Shown piece after piece: positions 1 through 12,444 of a stretch of 64,000 nt of DNA. Origin of the DNA: Viola odorata (lineage: Eukaryota; Streptophyta; Magnoliopsida; Malpighiales; Violaceae). The notes beneath the pieces were generated by a model, which was not told the DNA's origin, made no database searches, and saw nothing but the letters and a program-made list of their open reading frames with translations. A program made the translations under genes and the position numbers. Position 1 is the stretch's first letter, and the number at the start of each line of letters is the position of its first letter. The stretch is from contig OY829545.1 in the NCBI GenBank assembly GCA_963691705.1, forward strand, positions 15,079,569 to 15,143,568. Direction: 5' to 3'.

Positions 1-330
1 AAAACCTCTTGAGTGCAACATAGATTATAGATATTAGCTCAGTGCAGCAACATGGATTGAATTCTACGTTTGCTCGAACTTGTTCCTTTGGCCAGACAAC
101 CCAAAATCCATGAAGACCTTTCACTTTCAACCAACCATATACAGATGGATGTCCTATATACTTCATAACAGGTTTCTGTAACAGAATGCAAGCTAAACCC
201 CCAAAGACATTCAAGAGCTTTTACTAATTTCTCACCAAACTCAGCCTAAGCTGATTGAAGAGGATAACCTAAAATGGCTTCTATAACCTGGAGTTCTAAG
301 GAGTACAATCCTGGCGAGACCTTAGAAGCT
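1..330 (-). pseudogene. unrecognised decayed coding remnant at window edge
   Basis: On the minus strand two stretches read like protein. One runs from about 330 to 190 and includes LYSLELQVIEAILGYPL followed, after an in-frame TAG, by AEFGEKLVKALECLWGF. The other runs from about 218 off the left edge and includes PVMKYIGHPSVYGW and FWVVWPKEQVRANVEFNP. The two stretches are in different frames and no clean intron joins them, so this looks like a gene fragment broken by a stop and a frameshift. I do not recognise the family. It lies just downstream of the small coiled-coil gene on the same strand, and nothing shows that the two are linked. Confidence 0.35.
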
Positions 331-425
331 ATATGTACTATATAATTAACATGTTGCTGCAAATCTATTTGTGTTGGTGAAATTAATTGAATCAACTATC
401 CAGACTGTGAGGATTAGAATTACCT

Positions 426-1210
426 TCAGGTGTCAATCTGAGGATTCTGAAACATGTATTTAGCATTTTGCAGGATCCCACTTATCTCCTCATTTGAGAC
501 ATCAAGCGACCGGAGTTCTTTGACCTCATCTTGCCATTTCTCTATTTGTTCCTTATGCATCCTGGAGACAAGACGTGAGATCCATCATCCAACCATAAAT
601 AAGGAACACAGCATATTTACAAAATTGCATATTTCATCATCTAGAAACCCACATAATCAACCGCTCTTCAAACTCATTAGTTAGCTCCTTGAACATTGAC
701 TTCCCTGCTTCCAGAAGCTCAGATACCTAAAGTAATAAACAAAAAAAGAAGAGAAAGCTAATGAGCAGCAAAGTCCATTGCCATACCATGTTTGCATAAA
801 GCATGTTGCCATAATACAAATTCATCTCCCCCTAAAGTAGATTATGTATATGCCATTTCATCCGCAAAAAAAAAAGTTCTATAAAAAATGTCAAATCCAT
901 TAATACACAAACACAAACCAAACGGAATTACCATCTGCGTGAACTGTTCAATCCTCTCAAAAATATGAGAAATATTAAGCTCCATCTCTTCAGATCCCAC
1001 AATGTTCGTCTCAGTTTCTTCATTTCCTACAATCTGCAGAGCTGTGTTATCTGTCATCTCCAGTTCTTTCTCTTCCTCCACCTGAAAGAAGCCATTAAAA
1101 ATCATCAAATACAGCTGCAATCAAAACATAACGAGTGGATTAAATAGACAGACGAAGTACAAAACGCAAACCCCAAGCTTAGCGCGCTTCGGTTGATTTT
1201 CACTTTCCAT
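426..1210 (-). CDS. small coiled-coil protein of unknown function, four exons
   Basis: Four minus-strand exons (1210-1172, 1081-932, 726-653, 561-426) join with GT-AG introns in a consistent frame to give 132 residues. The product starts MESENQPKRAKLG, has an acidic stretch (VEEEKELEM) and then a helical, charged C-terminal half (ELLEAGKSMFKELTNEFEER; KEQIEKWQDEVKELRSLD) that looks like a coiled coil. The ATG at 1210 was chosen because a splice acceptor lies just upstream (about 1232), implying a noncoding first exon. There is no signal peptide or membrane segment. I believe similar short unannotated proteins exist across plants, but I cannot assign a function. The acceptors are pyrimidine-rich and frames are preserved across all junctions, so I think the gene is real and intact. 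Confidence 0.7.
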
Positions 1211-1800
1211 TTCAAGTTCGTGCAGTTACAGCTGCAACAAAGTAACAAATGTTGAACTCATCACAGATCTACTCCGCTAACAACAAATCGAAGAATCAAT
1301 CTATAGAATTCCAGTGAACACATGAACATTGTAGCCCTGTGATGGAAAACGACATTTTAAGAAACGAAACGCGATCGATTCTTAAATTTAGGGTTTCGAA
1401 AGTAGCGGTGACAAGCAAACGAAGAAATTAGGAGGTTAGATGTTCCTATCTAAACAAGGAATTAAAGAGGAAAATACAAAGGGAATTGATCGAGAAAAAG
1501 GAAATTAAGCCTTAAATTACATAAGTGAATGGGGGAAAAACAAATCGAGACGTTGTTTGATTACCGAGAGTTGATGGTGCGATCAAATTCCACGAGTAGT
1601 TGCTGATGATGCTTCTTCGACTCTGGATTCCAGCGACGCAAAACACAGACGGCGAGAGAGAGGACGGAAATAAACTTAAACAGAAAAGGATTCAAATTCT
1701 TTTGAAATATTTGGAAATCAGGAGCGCGCGGGAGCCTTTTTGTTTATGCCTTTAATGGCGAAAATGTGCTCCGCGGTAAACTGTGCCGTTTAGCTTTTGT
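1211..1800 (-). promoter_or_regulatory. 5' leader and promoter region of the small coiled-coil gene
   Basis: The sequence before the ATG contains an AG acceptor at about 1232, pointing to an intron in the 5' leader. The leader's first exon probably lies around 1560-1680 (minus strand), followed upstream by AT-rich DNA. No clear TATA box is visible, so the exact transcription start is unknown. Confidence 0.4.
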
Positions 1801-2910
1801 CCAAATTTACATTTTTAAAAAAAAAAGATTTATTTTTTATTTAAAAGAAAAATGAAAATGACAGAAATAGTGAGCAAGTTTTCCATTTCAATAGACTAGA
1901 ACAAAAAAGAAGATTAGAGTTAAAATATCAAGTTTACAAATAGAACATAAAAAATGCAAAAAAAATCTAACTCTCTACCGATAAATCTAGCGGATAAAAT
2001 ACATTCTTTAAGTAGTTACAATCTTATTCTAAAAACATAACCTAACACATTACGAATTCTATTACGAGTCTGGCAAAACCTTATTCAAAACATGCTACTA
2101 AGCGCTATAAATACCAAAGTCACTTCCATCTACGCACACAATGCTACATCTGACATTTTGATTTTTCATTGATAGTCTTCATTACGGGGATACAAATGCT
2201 TTATAAGCATTTAACACCATAAACCTGTAATTCGGGTTAGGCACACTTAATTGTAACTAATACTAAGGCCGTTATCTAATTAATACTTACTAATTAACTT
2301 AGCCCACGATCGTAACACCAATCAGATCTGCTAGCCACCCTCCCAAGTCCCAATCCCTAGATTCGGCACCACTATTCACTACTTACTCAACCTAGATACA
2401 TCATCGACACTATCACGACTCACCCAATTGCTAGATCCACCACCACTAAACTACTTACCCAATCACCACAATTTTCTATTACATTCACTCCAAGAATAAA
2501 AGAAAAACCCATAATTTCTTTTTATGAATTAAATAATAAATTAAATTATTTAGTGATTGATCTAGATACAAGTATAAGCTCATGTTGTTCATGGTGTTGG
2601 AATGGCCGACGACACAGTGGAGGAGACGACCATTTTATTAAAAGAAAAAATGTATGTTGATTTTTTATTCTCGAGGCAAGAAGGTATGTCAAGGCCATGA
2701 TCATAGTAATTATTCAAATATATTTTAATCCAAAAGAAATATAACAGAGGTTAGTGAATTCTTTTCACAAGTCTAGTCATGTGATCCAATGGCTACAATT
2801 TGCTCTCAAAAGTAGTATGATCTTACGGTTGAGGAAGGGACAATAAGTATGTGTGTACAACTGTATAGTATACCTGTGTGTCAACTGTCAACAAATCTTT
2901 TTACTTAACC
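1801..2910. other. AT-rich intergenic DNA
   Basis: No open frame of note, no RNA gene and no terminal repeats were seen. There are homopolymer runs and weak AT-rich patches only. Confidence 0.5.
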
Positions 2911-3590
2911 TTTTTTTTTTGGTTCGAAAATAATGCATTCAACAACAAGATGGATTACAAATAATAGAGTCCTTACGTAACAGGACAGTTAAAGAATAAG
3001 GTGAGTTAAAAACCCAGTGATGAGGGCACTGCTTAACCCTGACTGTTTTTACTACCCAATCAGCTAACATTAGCAGTTCTATTAATACAGTGAGAATAGA
3101 TTATATCTAATAACCTTGTCTTTCTTGTAACCTGATGGATAAAAGGTCTGATCGCTAAAGAATTTAACCATTCGGGAAGTTAAAACAGTCTGCAATCATC
3201 ATAGAGTCTGTCTCAACAATGATACTGTTGAAATTCCTGAATAATGTCAGGTTGACAGCCTCAACAAGCGCTAAAACTTCTGCGACAAGAACTGAATCGC
3301 CTAAAACAGAAGACGTCACTCCATCAAGAAGCTTTCCCTCATCATTCCTGCAGACTACTCCTAACCCCGTCATCCTTTGTCCACTCTTTACGGAGGCATC
3401 ACAATCAATCTTCACAAAACCAGCCAATGGAGGACTCCACTGTATCGGTCTAGAGGAAGAAGGAGAACATTGTTGTTGGATAGCATTCCAACACCCTGCG
3501 ACCCCAAAAACGAACTTGTTACCAGATCAGACCACCAAGCCTGAAATGATGTAATACCTGCCCTGTGAACATCAAGATCCCATGGGTAGG
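2911..3590 (-). mobile_element. 5'-truncated LINE (non-LTR retrotransposon) remnant with RNase H-like domain
   Basis: On the minus strand a frame from about 3490 to 3164 reads QWSPPLAGFVKIDCDASVKS, then GLGVVCRNDEG, VAEVLALVEAVNL and IIVETDSMMIADCFNF. This is the RVT_3/RNase H fold found at the C-terminus of plant LINE polyproteins, with the D, E and D positions visible. After a stop at 3164-3166, further downstream fragments (ADWVVKTVRVKQCPHHW, FNSPYSLTVL) resemble the usual tail of these proteins in shifted frames. The element ends in a ten-base poly(A) on the minus strand (poly(T) at 2911-2920), as expected for LINE insertion. No target-site duplication was found and the 5' limit near 3590 is approximate. 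It is clearly dead. Confidence 0.65.
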
Positions 3591-6344
3591 GCTGTCAATA
3601 GATAGGGTTTTAATCCGAATCCCATCCAATCTAAATCCGAATTATGCGCTTAATAACCCGCTTAACTTCACCATACCCGCGTAAAACCAATAAACTAGGT
3701 GTCTCACTATCTTTTTCCTTTTAAATAAAAAATTAGGTAATTTTTTTTAAAATAATAATAATATAGTTACATAACTTCAATAAAATAAAAAGTTATGTTA
3801 TTAACTTTATAACTTTATTTGCTTTTCATATGAACCTGAATTACGAAATTGAACAGTAATTGAATACTACCTATCTGATTGCAGGCTCTCATCGAGATAG
3901 AGAAAGCATGGTACAACAACCAATAACATATACTCAAATGCCTAAAAATGCTGACGAACATCGATCCTTTAGGACGAGCACACCACAACACCCGCATTGC
4001 CAATACCTTGAAGAACAAAATGGGGATGATGACCCGGACAAGAAGACTTTTGCCGCGCCAACAGTTTATATTGGCGAAAGGTGGAGAATGGCGACGTGTT
4101 TATAAGACGGCCGGGCAAGTAGAAAACAAATATTTAGGTGAAATGTCTTTTCTTATATTCTGTCATCAAAGTAACGCTTGCACCCAAAACATGAAAATCA
4201 ACTACCTATCCTATTAATCAAATAACAATTTTGACAACTGCACATCGGTATTACGGTAATAAAGTATAATAAAAACCATTTACCGTATTGTACCGAACAG
4301 TACTATGAAAAATTGAAAAAAACAAAACAGTAACTAATGTTGAAATTATTTATTGTCCCAAACACGGTCCCAAACAATTTTCCACTTTTTCAAAATTGGT
4401 CATGCCTCCAGTTTTTTTTTCTCACATAAAACAAAACAGTGATGTTGAAATTATTTATTACTAATGAAAATAAGTAATTGTTTTTAAAATTGGAAAAAAT
4501 ATTTTATTTTTGAAAATTATAAGAATTTTTTAAAATGTGACAATTATTTTAAAATTTTATACTAATCTAGAAAAATAAAAAAATCATAAAAAATAAGAAA
4601 GTGTCATATTTCTTGTAAAAACTAGTATGATTTTTAACAAAGATCAGTGACAAATAATTACTAAAATCAATCCAATATACATGTAATTAAACTTACTAGT
4701 ATCTTTTTTTCTTAATTTTTTTTGTCTCGATGAGTATGGTCGGGAGTGGTGACTTGAAGGTGAGTTTAATGGAGTGGTGATTTGAAAGAAAGTTTTAAAT
4801 TTTGTTCAAAAGCTTTCACTAGAATTTTTTGTTTTAATTGTAACTATCTTTTAAGATTTTTTTTATAATTTAATATATATTTTATTTTCTAAAAAACTAT
4901 TTTATATTTTTTTATAAAAAAGCCCTTTATTTTTTTCCATTTTCCCTATTTCTTATTAATAAAAAAATAATATTCAGAATATTAAATTATTATTTTTTTA
5001 AATAAAGGAATAACGACAAGACCAAATAAAAAATTTGTTATGATAAAAGTAGTAAAAACCTTGTTCACTCACTCATATTTCAAGTCGACTATAAAAAATA
5101 GAGAAAAATAAATTAGAAAAATTACTATTTTAAAATCTGATTATACTTGAATAATATTAATAGTTTATTGAAAGAACAAAGAATACATTCGAGAATGAAA
5201 GAAAAAAAAATGAGACAAATTGAAAATAACTAGAAAAAGAAAGAAGTGCACGCCTTAAAAATTTTTTTGAGGACAAATACTAACACACTTTTTTCCTTCT
5301 TTGGTTTGGAATTAAAGTCTTTTTTCTTTAGATTTTTTAGTGACGCTTTGCTTTGGAATTTTACAATTCTTTCCTTCCTCTCTAGTATGTTGTGTTCTTC
5401 ACGGTTCACACAGTCACTTTTCACTTTTCACTTTTCACACCTTTCCCTTTTACCACACGCACGCTCACTCGTGCGGATGCCAATGCTCACAGGAATTTAC
5501 CACTTGGAGACTAGAGTAGAGAGGAAGCTTCTTGCAGCTACCATGTAAAAAGTAAATGGTAAATACGGTAAACGCAGCCTAAAAGTTTATAATTTTTTTT
5601 CACTTTAGTCTCAACCGTGTTAAAAACTTATAATATAAATACTATACTCTTTTAAAATCGCATTTTTTAACTTTTTTAGTGGTTAAAAGAAGATAAATAT
5701 TACAGAATTATAAAAAAATGGAGGGAAATGTAACATATATGGTAGATTGAAGTCACTGGAAAATTGAAGAAATTTAAAAAAAAAAATTCAAAAAATTCAA
5801 CCTAAATTCTTTTTTCATGTATTAGGCCCTACCATGTTTGTTACGTATGCTATCCAATTTTTCTTTTTTTGCAATTTTAACTATTTTATTTGAAATTTGA
5901 ACTACTCAAAAAGTTAAACTATAGAAACCAAGTAATCGATTGAAACTTCTCGTCAAGACCTGACATTTCTTTATATCCTTTTTAAGGTGGCATTTTCGCG
6001 TTGTTTATCGTAACTTAAATACCATTTTGCAAATTATAATTTTTTTATATAGTTTACATTTTAAAAAAAAGTGGCAAAAATATTTCTTTCGGATCGTTGG
6101 GTTTATTTTTTGTTTACTAGAGTACTAAAATATTCCAATTAGAGTCATTTTGTGCAAACTTTTAATTTTACTCTGATTCCCCACTTCCACACAATTCACA
6201 TGCTGAGAAATGAAATGAGCTCTCTTTTTCTCCTCCGTTTCTCACTCACTCACTCACTTGCTCGCTCGTTCACTCTGTCACTGACCGCCACCGTCTCTCC
6301 CCCTCCTTTTTTCCTCTGTAACTTCAATCCCAAAACTAACAAAA
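3591..6344. other. AT-rich intergenic DNA and RPK2 upstream region
   Basis: No supportable gene. A short open stretch at 3860-4217 overlaps opposite-strand open frames and matches nothing I know. Around 5390-5440 there is a CACTTTT-type microrepeat. The last ~200 bases before 6345, rich in TC and CTCACT repeats, look like a plant 5' leader. No clear TATA box could be tied to a start. Confidence 0.4.
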
Positions 6345-9300
6345 ATGACTCAGGAAGAAGACAATTGGCGCAACTGTCTTATCACTATGATTATGCTACT
6401 AGTATGCAACAGTACTGGTTCTGCTACTTTTTCAGCTGATGACAAGAGTGCATTGCTTGAGCTCAAATCTTCCATCACTCATGACCCTCTTGGTCTTACT
6501 TCCAACTGGAGCCCTAAAGATCCAACCCCATGTTCTTGGCGCGGCGTTACGTGTCACCCTCTCACTGGTCGAGTCACAGCTCTCAATCTCTCGTCCTCTC
6601 ACGCCAGCTCCACTTGCTCACGTTCTTCTGTTTCAATGACCTCAAATGCTGGTAACTTTAGCAGTTTTTCTTTACTGTTTCCTTGCTTAGGGTCTAATGG
6701 CAGTTTTTCACCGAAATTGAGTGGACAACTGCCGCCTGCAATTGGTAAAATTTCTGAGCTTAGGGTTCTCATTCTTGGGTTTAATGGGTTTTATGGTGTT
6801 TTGCCTTTGGAGATCGGGCAGCTCCGTTCCTTGGAAGTTCTTGACTTGGGTTTTAATGCTTTTCATGGGCCTATACCAGTCACTCTGCCGAACTGTACGT
6901 CATTGCGTGTTATTAATTTGTCTGGGAATCAGTTGAATGGTACAATCCCTGTGTCTTATGCGCCCAGTTTGCAAATTCTTGCGCTTTCGTTCAATTTGTT
7001 GAGTGGTTCGATTCCTGAGGAGCTTGGTGATAATTGTGGGATTTTAGAGCATCTTTATCTGGATGGAAATTCGCTTTCCGGCTCAATTCCTCCTGAGTTG
7101 GGGAATTGTCAAAAGCTTAAGTCTTTGGTGTTGTCTTCAAATTTGTTGGGAGAGGTTATCCCTCCAACTCTTGGGAACTTACAAAATCTTGAAGTGCTTG
7201 ACTTGTCTAGGAATTTCTTAAGTGGAGCAATACCACCGGAGTTGGGGAACTGTAAGCAGTTAAAGCTGCTTGTGCTGAAAAATAGTTATGGCCCTGTGTG
7301 GTCAAGGAAATTTTCAAGCTTAATAGTTGAGGAAGAGGAGCATGGGGAGGAGGAGTTTAACTATTTTGATGGTGGATTGCCTGATGGTATCACAAGGCTA
7401 GCTAATCTGGAGGTGCTTTGGGCACCAACGTTAAATTTGGAGGGCATTTTCCCTCAGAGTTGGGGTCCTCATTGTAATATGAAGATGGTGAATTTAGCAG
7501 GAAACTATTTTACCGGTGAGATACCCGTGTCCCTTGGAAATTGTAAGAGCTTGTTCTTTCTTGATATAAGTTCTAACAACTTTACTGGGTTGCTTCCCCA
7601 AGAGTTAATTGTTCCATGTATGGTTATTTTTAACGTTAGCCACAACTCTTTGTTGGGGCAAATTCCGAGATTCTTTCATGATGAGTGTTCTGTGATGCCT
7701 GCTAATTTGTCCACTTCGCCAGATGATGTGCTCAGCTTTTACACAGTTTTCTTTCTTTCAAATGTGGCTATGGGCATTGTTTCATTCTCTTTTGATTCTG
7801 GTGGTTTGGCAGTATTACATGACTTTAGTAACAACTTTTTCACTGGTCCTGCTCCTCCACTGTTGATCCGTCCACAAGATTTCTCTCGCAGGCCCTTTTA
7901 TGGTCTTTGGTTGGCTTGGAATAATATCGAGGGTAACATTTCAACCTACTCATTTGATATGTGCCTTGCTATAGATGGCCTGATTCTTGACATTAGTAAC
8001 AACAAAATTGTTGGTGAACTTCCTTCTGCAATGGGAAGCAGTTGTAAATGCTTGAGATTTCTCAGCTTAGCAGGGAATGCTTTAATTGGTTCAATTCCTG
8101 ATACTTTCTCTTCTCTAAATTCCCTAGTTAACCTAAACCTCAGTAGAAACAGGTTACAAGGTTCCATTCCATTTTATATTGGTCAAATGAAGAACTTGAG
8201 CTATCTATCCCTTTCCAGCAACAGCTTTGCTGGTGCACTGCCCAGAGAGTTGGGTCAGCTATCTGCATTAGAGGTGTTGGAGCTTTCTTCAAATGCCCTC
8301 TCAGGAGAGATACCACCTGATATTTCAAAACTTGAACATCTTAAAGTTATGAGATTCGATCATAATCACCTCATTGGAGAGATACCACCTGCATTTGGTC
8401 GTATGACTTCACTGGTTTTGTTTGATGTGTCTTTTAACAATTTGTCTGGATCTGTCCCTCTGAATTCGAGTCTTGTTATATGTGAAAATGTTCAAGGAAA
8501 TCCTAATCTTCAGCCATGTAGTACTGGCCCATCCCCCTCTCAGTGGGAGCAAGAGCACTCTGGTAATGTTTCCCAACAAGGAGCTAATTCTGCCACTGGC
8601 ATTGCTCTAAATAACAGCAGCAGTGGCTTCAGTCCAATGGAAATTGCCTTAATTACATCAGCCTCAATTATTTTTTGTGTCTTCCTCACAATGGTTCTTT
8701 CCTTTGTATGCATGAGAAAGATTTTGAGGAATTCTCCATCTATCCAAGTATCTGGCAGGAAAGAGGTGGTAACTTGCAATGATATTGGTATACAGTTGAC
8801 CTATGAAAATGTTGTAAGGGCTACATGTGGTTTCAATATTCAGAATTTCATTGGTAGTGGAGGTTTTGGAGCTACATACAAAGCTGAGATTGTTCCTGGA
8901 GTTGTGGTAGCAGTAAAACGGCTGTCTATCGGGAGGTTTCAGGGTGTTCAACAATTTGCTGCTGAGATTAGAACACTAGGAAGGGTGCAACATCCAAACC
9001 TTGTGAAGCTGATAGGTTACCATCTCAGCGAGTCAGAGATGTTCCTCATTTACAACTACTTGCCTGGTGGTAATCTAGAAAAGTTCATCCAGGAGCGGTC
9101 GCAGAGGGCTGTGGAATGGTGCATGCTTCACAAGATTGCTCTAGATATTGCACGTGCCCTCGCTTACTTGCATGATGAGTGTGCCCCTAGGGTGTTGCAC
9201 CGGGATATAAAACCAAGCAACATATTACTGGATACTAACTTTAATGCTTACCTCTCTGATTTTGGCCTTGCCAGGCTGTTGGGTACTTCTGAGACACATG

Positions 9301-9674
9301 CCACAACAGATGTTGCTGGGACTTTTGGATATGTTGCTCCTGAATACGCAATGACATGTCGTGTTTCTGATAAGGCTGATGTGTACAGTTATGGTGTTGT
9401 TCTCCTAGAATTAATATCTGACAAGAAGGCTTTGGATCCATCTTTCTCTTCCTTTGGTAACGGATTCAACATTGTAGCATGGGCAGGTATGCTTCTCCAA
9501 CAGGGGCGATCCAATGAGTTCTTCACAGATGGGCTATGGGATTCAGGACCCCATGATGATCTAATTACAATACTTCACTTGGGTGTTAAGTGTACTGGTG
9601 ATTCTCTTTCATCCAGACCTTCAATGCGGCAAGTAGCCCAACAGTTGAAGCGGATTCAACCTCAAACATCTTAA
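6345..9674 (+). CDS. RPK2: LRR receptor-like serine/threonine kinase, RPK2/TOAD2 type
   Basis: This single-exon gene encodes 1109 residues. The order is: signal peptide (about 1-29), LRR N-terminal cap (ADDKSALLEL ... CSWRGVTC, about 31-66), leucine-rich repeats broken by an acidic non-LRR island (about 308-345) and a second island near 445-510, a transmembrane helix (about 766-791), and a kinase domain from about 820. The kinase has the glycine loop GSGGFG, the VAVKRL lysine, HRDIKPSN, DFGLA and APE, so it should be active. The C-terminal half (RLLGTSETHATT, GVVLLELISDKKALDPSF, GPHDDL) closely matches Arabidopsis RPK2, which acts at the plasma membrane in meristem maintenance, anther development and embryo patterning, including CLV3-type peptide responses. 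The length fits RPK2 (about 1150). The ATG at 6345 directly precedes the hydrophobic signal. No break is visible. Confidence 0.93.
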   Translation: MTQEEDNWRNCLITMIMLLVCNSTGSATFSADDKSALLELKSSITHDPLGLTSNWSPKDPTPCSWRGVTCHPLTGRVTALNLSSSHASSTCSRSSVSMTSNAGNFSSFSLLFPCLGSNGSFSPKLSGQLPPAIGKISELRVLILGFNGFYGVLPLEIGQLRSLEVLDLGFNAFHGPIPVTLPNCTSLRVINLSGNQLNGTIPVSYAPSLQILALSFNLLSGSIPEELGDNCGILEHLYLDGNSLSGSIPPELGNCQKLKSLVLSSNLLGEVIPPTLGNLQNLEVLDLSRNFLSGAIPPELGNCKQLKLLVLKNSYGPVWSRKFSSLIVEEEEHGEEEFNYFDGGLPDGITRLANLEVLWAPTLNLEGIFPQSWGPHCNMKMVNLAGNYFTGEIPVSLGNCKSLFFLDISSNNFTGLLPQELIVPCMVIFNVSHNSLLGQIPRFFHDECSVMPANLSTSPDDVLSFYTVFFLSNVAMGIVSFSFDSGGLAVLHDFSNNFFTGPAPPLLIRPQDFSRRPFYGLWLAWNNIEGNISTYSFDMCLAIDGLILDISNNKIVGELPSAMGSSCKCLRFLSLAGNALIGSIPDTFSSLNSLVNLNLSRNRLQGSIPFYIGQMKNLSYLSLSSNSFAGALPRELGQLSALEVLELSSNALSGEIPPDISKLEHLKVMRFDHNHLIGEIPPAFGRMTSLVLFDVSFNNLSGSVPLNSSLVICENVQGNPNLQPCSTGPSPSQWEQEHSGNVSQQGANSATGIALNNSSSGFSPMEIALITSASIIFCVFLTMVLSFVCMRKILRNSPSIQVSGRKEVVTCNDIGIQLTYENVVRATCGFNIQNFIGSGGFGATYKAEIVPGVVVAVKRLSIGRFQGVQQFAAEIRTLGRVQHPNLVKLIGYHLSESEMFLIYNYLPGGNLEKFIQERSQRAVEWCMLHKIALDIARALAYLHDECAPRVLHRDIKPSNILLDTNFNAYLSDFGLARLLGTSETHATTDVAGTFGYVAPEYAMTCRVSDKADVYSYGVVLLELISDKKALDPSFSSFGNGFNIVAWAGMLLQQGRSNEFFTDGLWDSGPHDDLITILHLGVKCTGDSLSSRPSMRQVAQQLKRIQPQTS

Positions 9675-12233
9675 TTGAAGTTACTGACAAATACACTTAC
9701 TGTAAGTTAACACGCTCCTGCTAATTCACCACTCGTTAATCATTCATTCTGAATTACTTATTTTTTTGTTGTATAGAATCCAGCTTATCCTTGTAAAATG
9801 TCGTCCATACCCTCAAATTATGTAGAATCCGATATTTTAGTGGAAATTATTCATTGGAGTTATGTTACTGTTGCTTTTATTGTGTCCTAATGAAGGCTGC
9901 TCGGGTTTAGTGTTTTCAACTGAGATTCTGTTGCTTGTAGTTGCTGCCATGATACAAGTGTAGAATGATAAGTAGCTAGGATATAGAAACCAGTGAAGAT
10001 ATACTTGTATTACAGCCAACTCAAATACCCGAGTTGTTCGGATAGAAAAATATATATTGTGAAAGTAAAACGTTTTGCACCATAAGCAAAACAAGAAGTG
10101 CAGGTTTAAACTATTCATTTAAAGTTTCAGTCACTTGTGAAACCCTGATCTTCAGTTAGGCGAGCAGATCGACGTTTCAGCTCGGAGATCTGCGAGGATC
10201 TACTTCTATTTCATAGTCATTAGTAGTAATAGACTAGTGTTTCTAGAAAGAGACTGATTAAATGGTTGAAATTTGCACAATGTTTTTTCGTTCCCTGCGG
10301 TGATTATCCATGTTTTGCAAATGTCACATTCGGTTGAGGTTCAATTGCTGGTATGTTGATCTTGTACATGAACATTTTAGTTCATTTGAGTATGTCTGAC
10401 TGTTTTTGAGTTTCCACTTTTGTCAATTCAGTATTGAGACGTGGAACTGAAACGGCATGGAGGCAAATTGGTAAGTCTGATAAATATATATATATAGGAA
10501 TGTGGACTCCGAGACCTTACTCTCCCCTTTCTCTTGTTGCCTCAATTAGCATTGGTTACTTGGCTTAGTTTTCTCATTGTTGCTAAATTCCAGCAATTAA
10601 AAGGGCCTTCAACCCAATGCAACTTCCCATTGGAAGCTACAATATTAGAAGCAAATATGTATTCTTTACCCAACAATTCAGACCGAATCCATCGTCTAGT
10701 CTCAGCGGTATGTCTCCGCACCCAAACATTTTGCCATTTCTTGAAGCTGTTCGTAACAAAAACGAACTATTCTGTACCGACAGAGAGAATTAATGACATT
10801 TCCTTCTCCATTTTTATGTTCAGAAATCAATCCAAACTAGGAATGGAGACCTGGGATTTCATCATAGACGGGGAGGAGGTGCCAGAGCATCTCATTGTTT
10901 AGTGAAGGCATTGCACAAGTAGTAGGACTTGTTATTGTCCTCCATGCCTGTCTGGCATAGGATCAAATCATTGCAAGAACGCTAGGCGCGCTGAAAAGTG
11001 CGCAATACAAGATGGATTGAACTGGTCTGAGCTTCTTGTAGTAGTGCAGCCGGAGATTTGACGACGAGATCTCTTCACGCATTTTCCTGCCATGCTTGGC
11101 GAGCGTCACCGGAGGAACATAGTACAATACAACAACTATCGGTTCCAGTTGTCAATTACATTGCCAACTGAAGTCTTGAAAGATTTGTAGATACAGCTCG
11201 CAGTTAAGAGGATTTTTCTGGTGGGAACTATAATCCTCTATGGGCTTGTACTAGATATGGAGGCCCATCAATTTGTGGGCTTTCTTGGTAACCCATGACT
11301 TTAACCTGGGCTAATTTATGATTATTGCCATCACAAATATGCATGGTAGTAGATTCAGGAACTTGGTGTAAGTGGGGTAAGATATAAAAATAAATAGTAT
11401 ATAGTTTATATACACATTATAGACATAAAAATAACCAGTAGCAAACAACATCCTCAATACACTTATTAAAGGGATTTTAATTAAAATGTGTTAATTAAAG
11501 TTTTAAAAATTGGTGTACTATATAGAAATGCGGAAGCTACTGGCTAGTGAAGAATCGTTGTATAGATGCTTTTTTGTCCAAGAATAACTGTAACTACAGG
11601 AACTTTCCTTACATGGTATCTTTGAATCTAAGGATATATACAATATAAAACAGTTGCATATAAACATTAAAAACACAGATTTGTCCAAAAATGGAAACGT
11701 AGTTGTGACTGGAATACGTAAGTAATTAAGCTAATCTATTTTAGTCTCCCATGTAACTTTTATTTTTATATACATATATGTAAGAAGAGAAAGGCTTAAA
11801 GCCTTAACGAGGATAACAGCAACCCACACGGTCACTAATAATATGGTAACTTATTAAATAAGACTAATTTCATTTGAGAATTGTCAAACCTCCCAACATA
11901 GTTTTGCTCAATTTTTAAGATCCAAATTTGAGATTAAAAGTAATTATTTGGAAGTATATAAGACTAAAAACCCAAAAAAAACAGCCTCTAGCCAACGAAT
12001 TTATAGTTTAATGTTATTTTAAGTAAAATAAAAAGAGTTCAAAATATATATACTCTAACATTCATTCATCTACATGGAAAAAGAGGAGGAAAGAAAATAC
12101 TTTTTTTCATCGTCCGTTATTTTTTTCATCGTTTCTGGGTAAAAAAATTATCTCATCGAATTCTAACACATAATGATTCTCATAACATGTTTTGCTGAAA
12201 AGGAAATATTAGTTTCTCTGGCCGCATCCCTCT
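9675..12233. other. intergenic DNA between RPK2 and the mannanase gene
   Basis: About 2.5 kb without a supportable gene. The first ~200 bases are the likely RPK2 3' UTR. Around 10530-11180 is a less AT-rich patch whose minus strand has a short protein-like stretch (FKKWQNVWVRRHTAETRRW, NIVASNGKLHWVEGP) bounded by stops. It may be an old gene fragment, but I cannot assign it. The rest is AT-rich. Confidence 0.4.
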
Positions 12234-12241
12234 TGTACCCT

Positions 12242-12249
12242 TATATAAA
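12242..12249 (+). promoter_or_regulatory. TATA box of the endo-beta-mannanase gene
   Basis: TATATAAA sits about 195 bases before the ATG at 12445, followed by a CT-rich leader (12300-12320). Position and sequence fit a plant core promoter, giving a start near 12275. Confidence 0.6.
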
Positions 12250-12444
12250 GCCCTAGCCGCAACCCTTATTAACCACCCAATATATTGCATCAAAACCTCC
12301 TCCCTCCCTCTCTCGGTGTCCATCTCATACACCCACCAAAAGCGAACCCTTATTCTTGTAATTTCAAGAAACCACCGAAAAAAATGCTTAAGTTTGGTTC
12401 TCGGTTTCTAATTTATAAGTTGTAATTAGCTAACACTGTTAGGG

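Noticed and set aside
3860..4217. Two overlapping ~85-codon plus-strand frames
   Set aside because: Composition and opposite-strand openness suggest chance; no family, start context or conservation clue.
4254..5575. Possible MITE bounded by inverted TTTACCGTATT words
   Set aside because: Only about 11 bases match, with no target duplication and unrelated flanks.
6152..6439. Upstream open frame overlapping the RPK2 start
   Set aside because: The transcription start is unknown and the peptide is low-complexity leader sequence; not enough to call a regulatory uORF.
10534..10902. 122-codon plus-strand open frame
   Set aside because: No recognisable domain; the minus strand of the same DNA reads more like a gene fragment, so the plus frame is probably a shadow.
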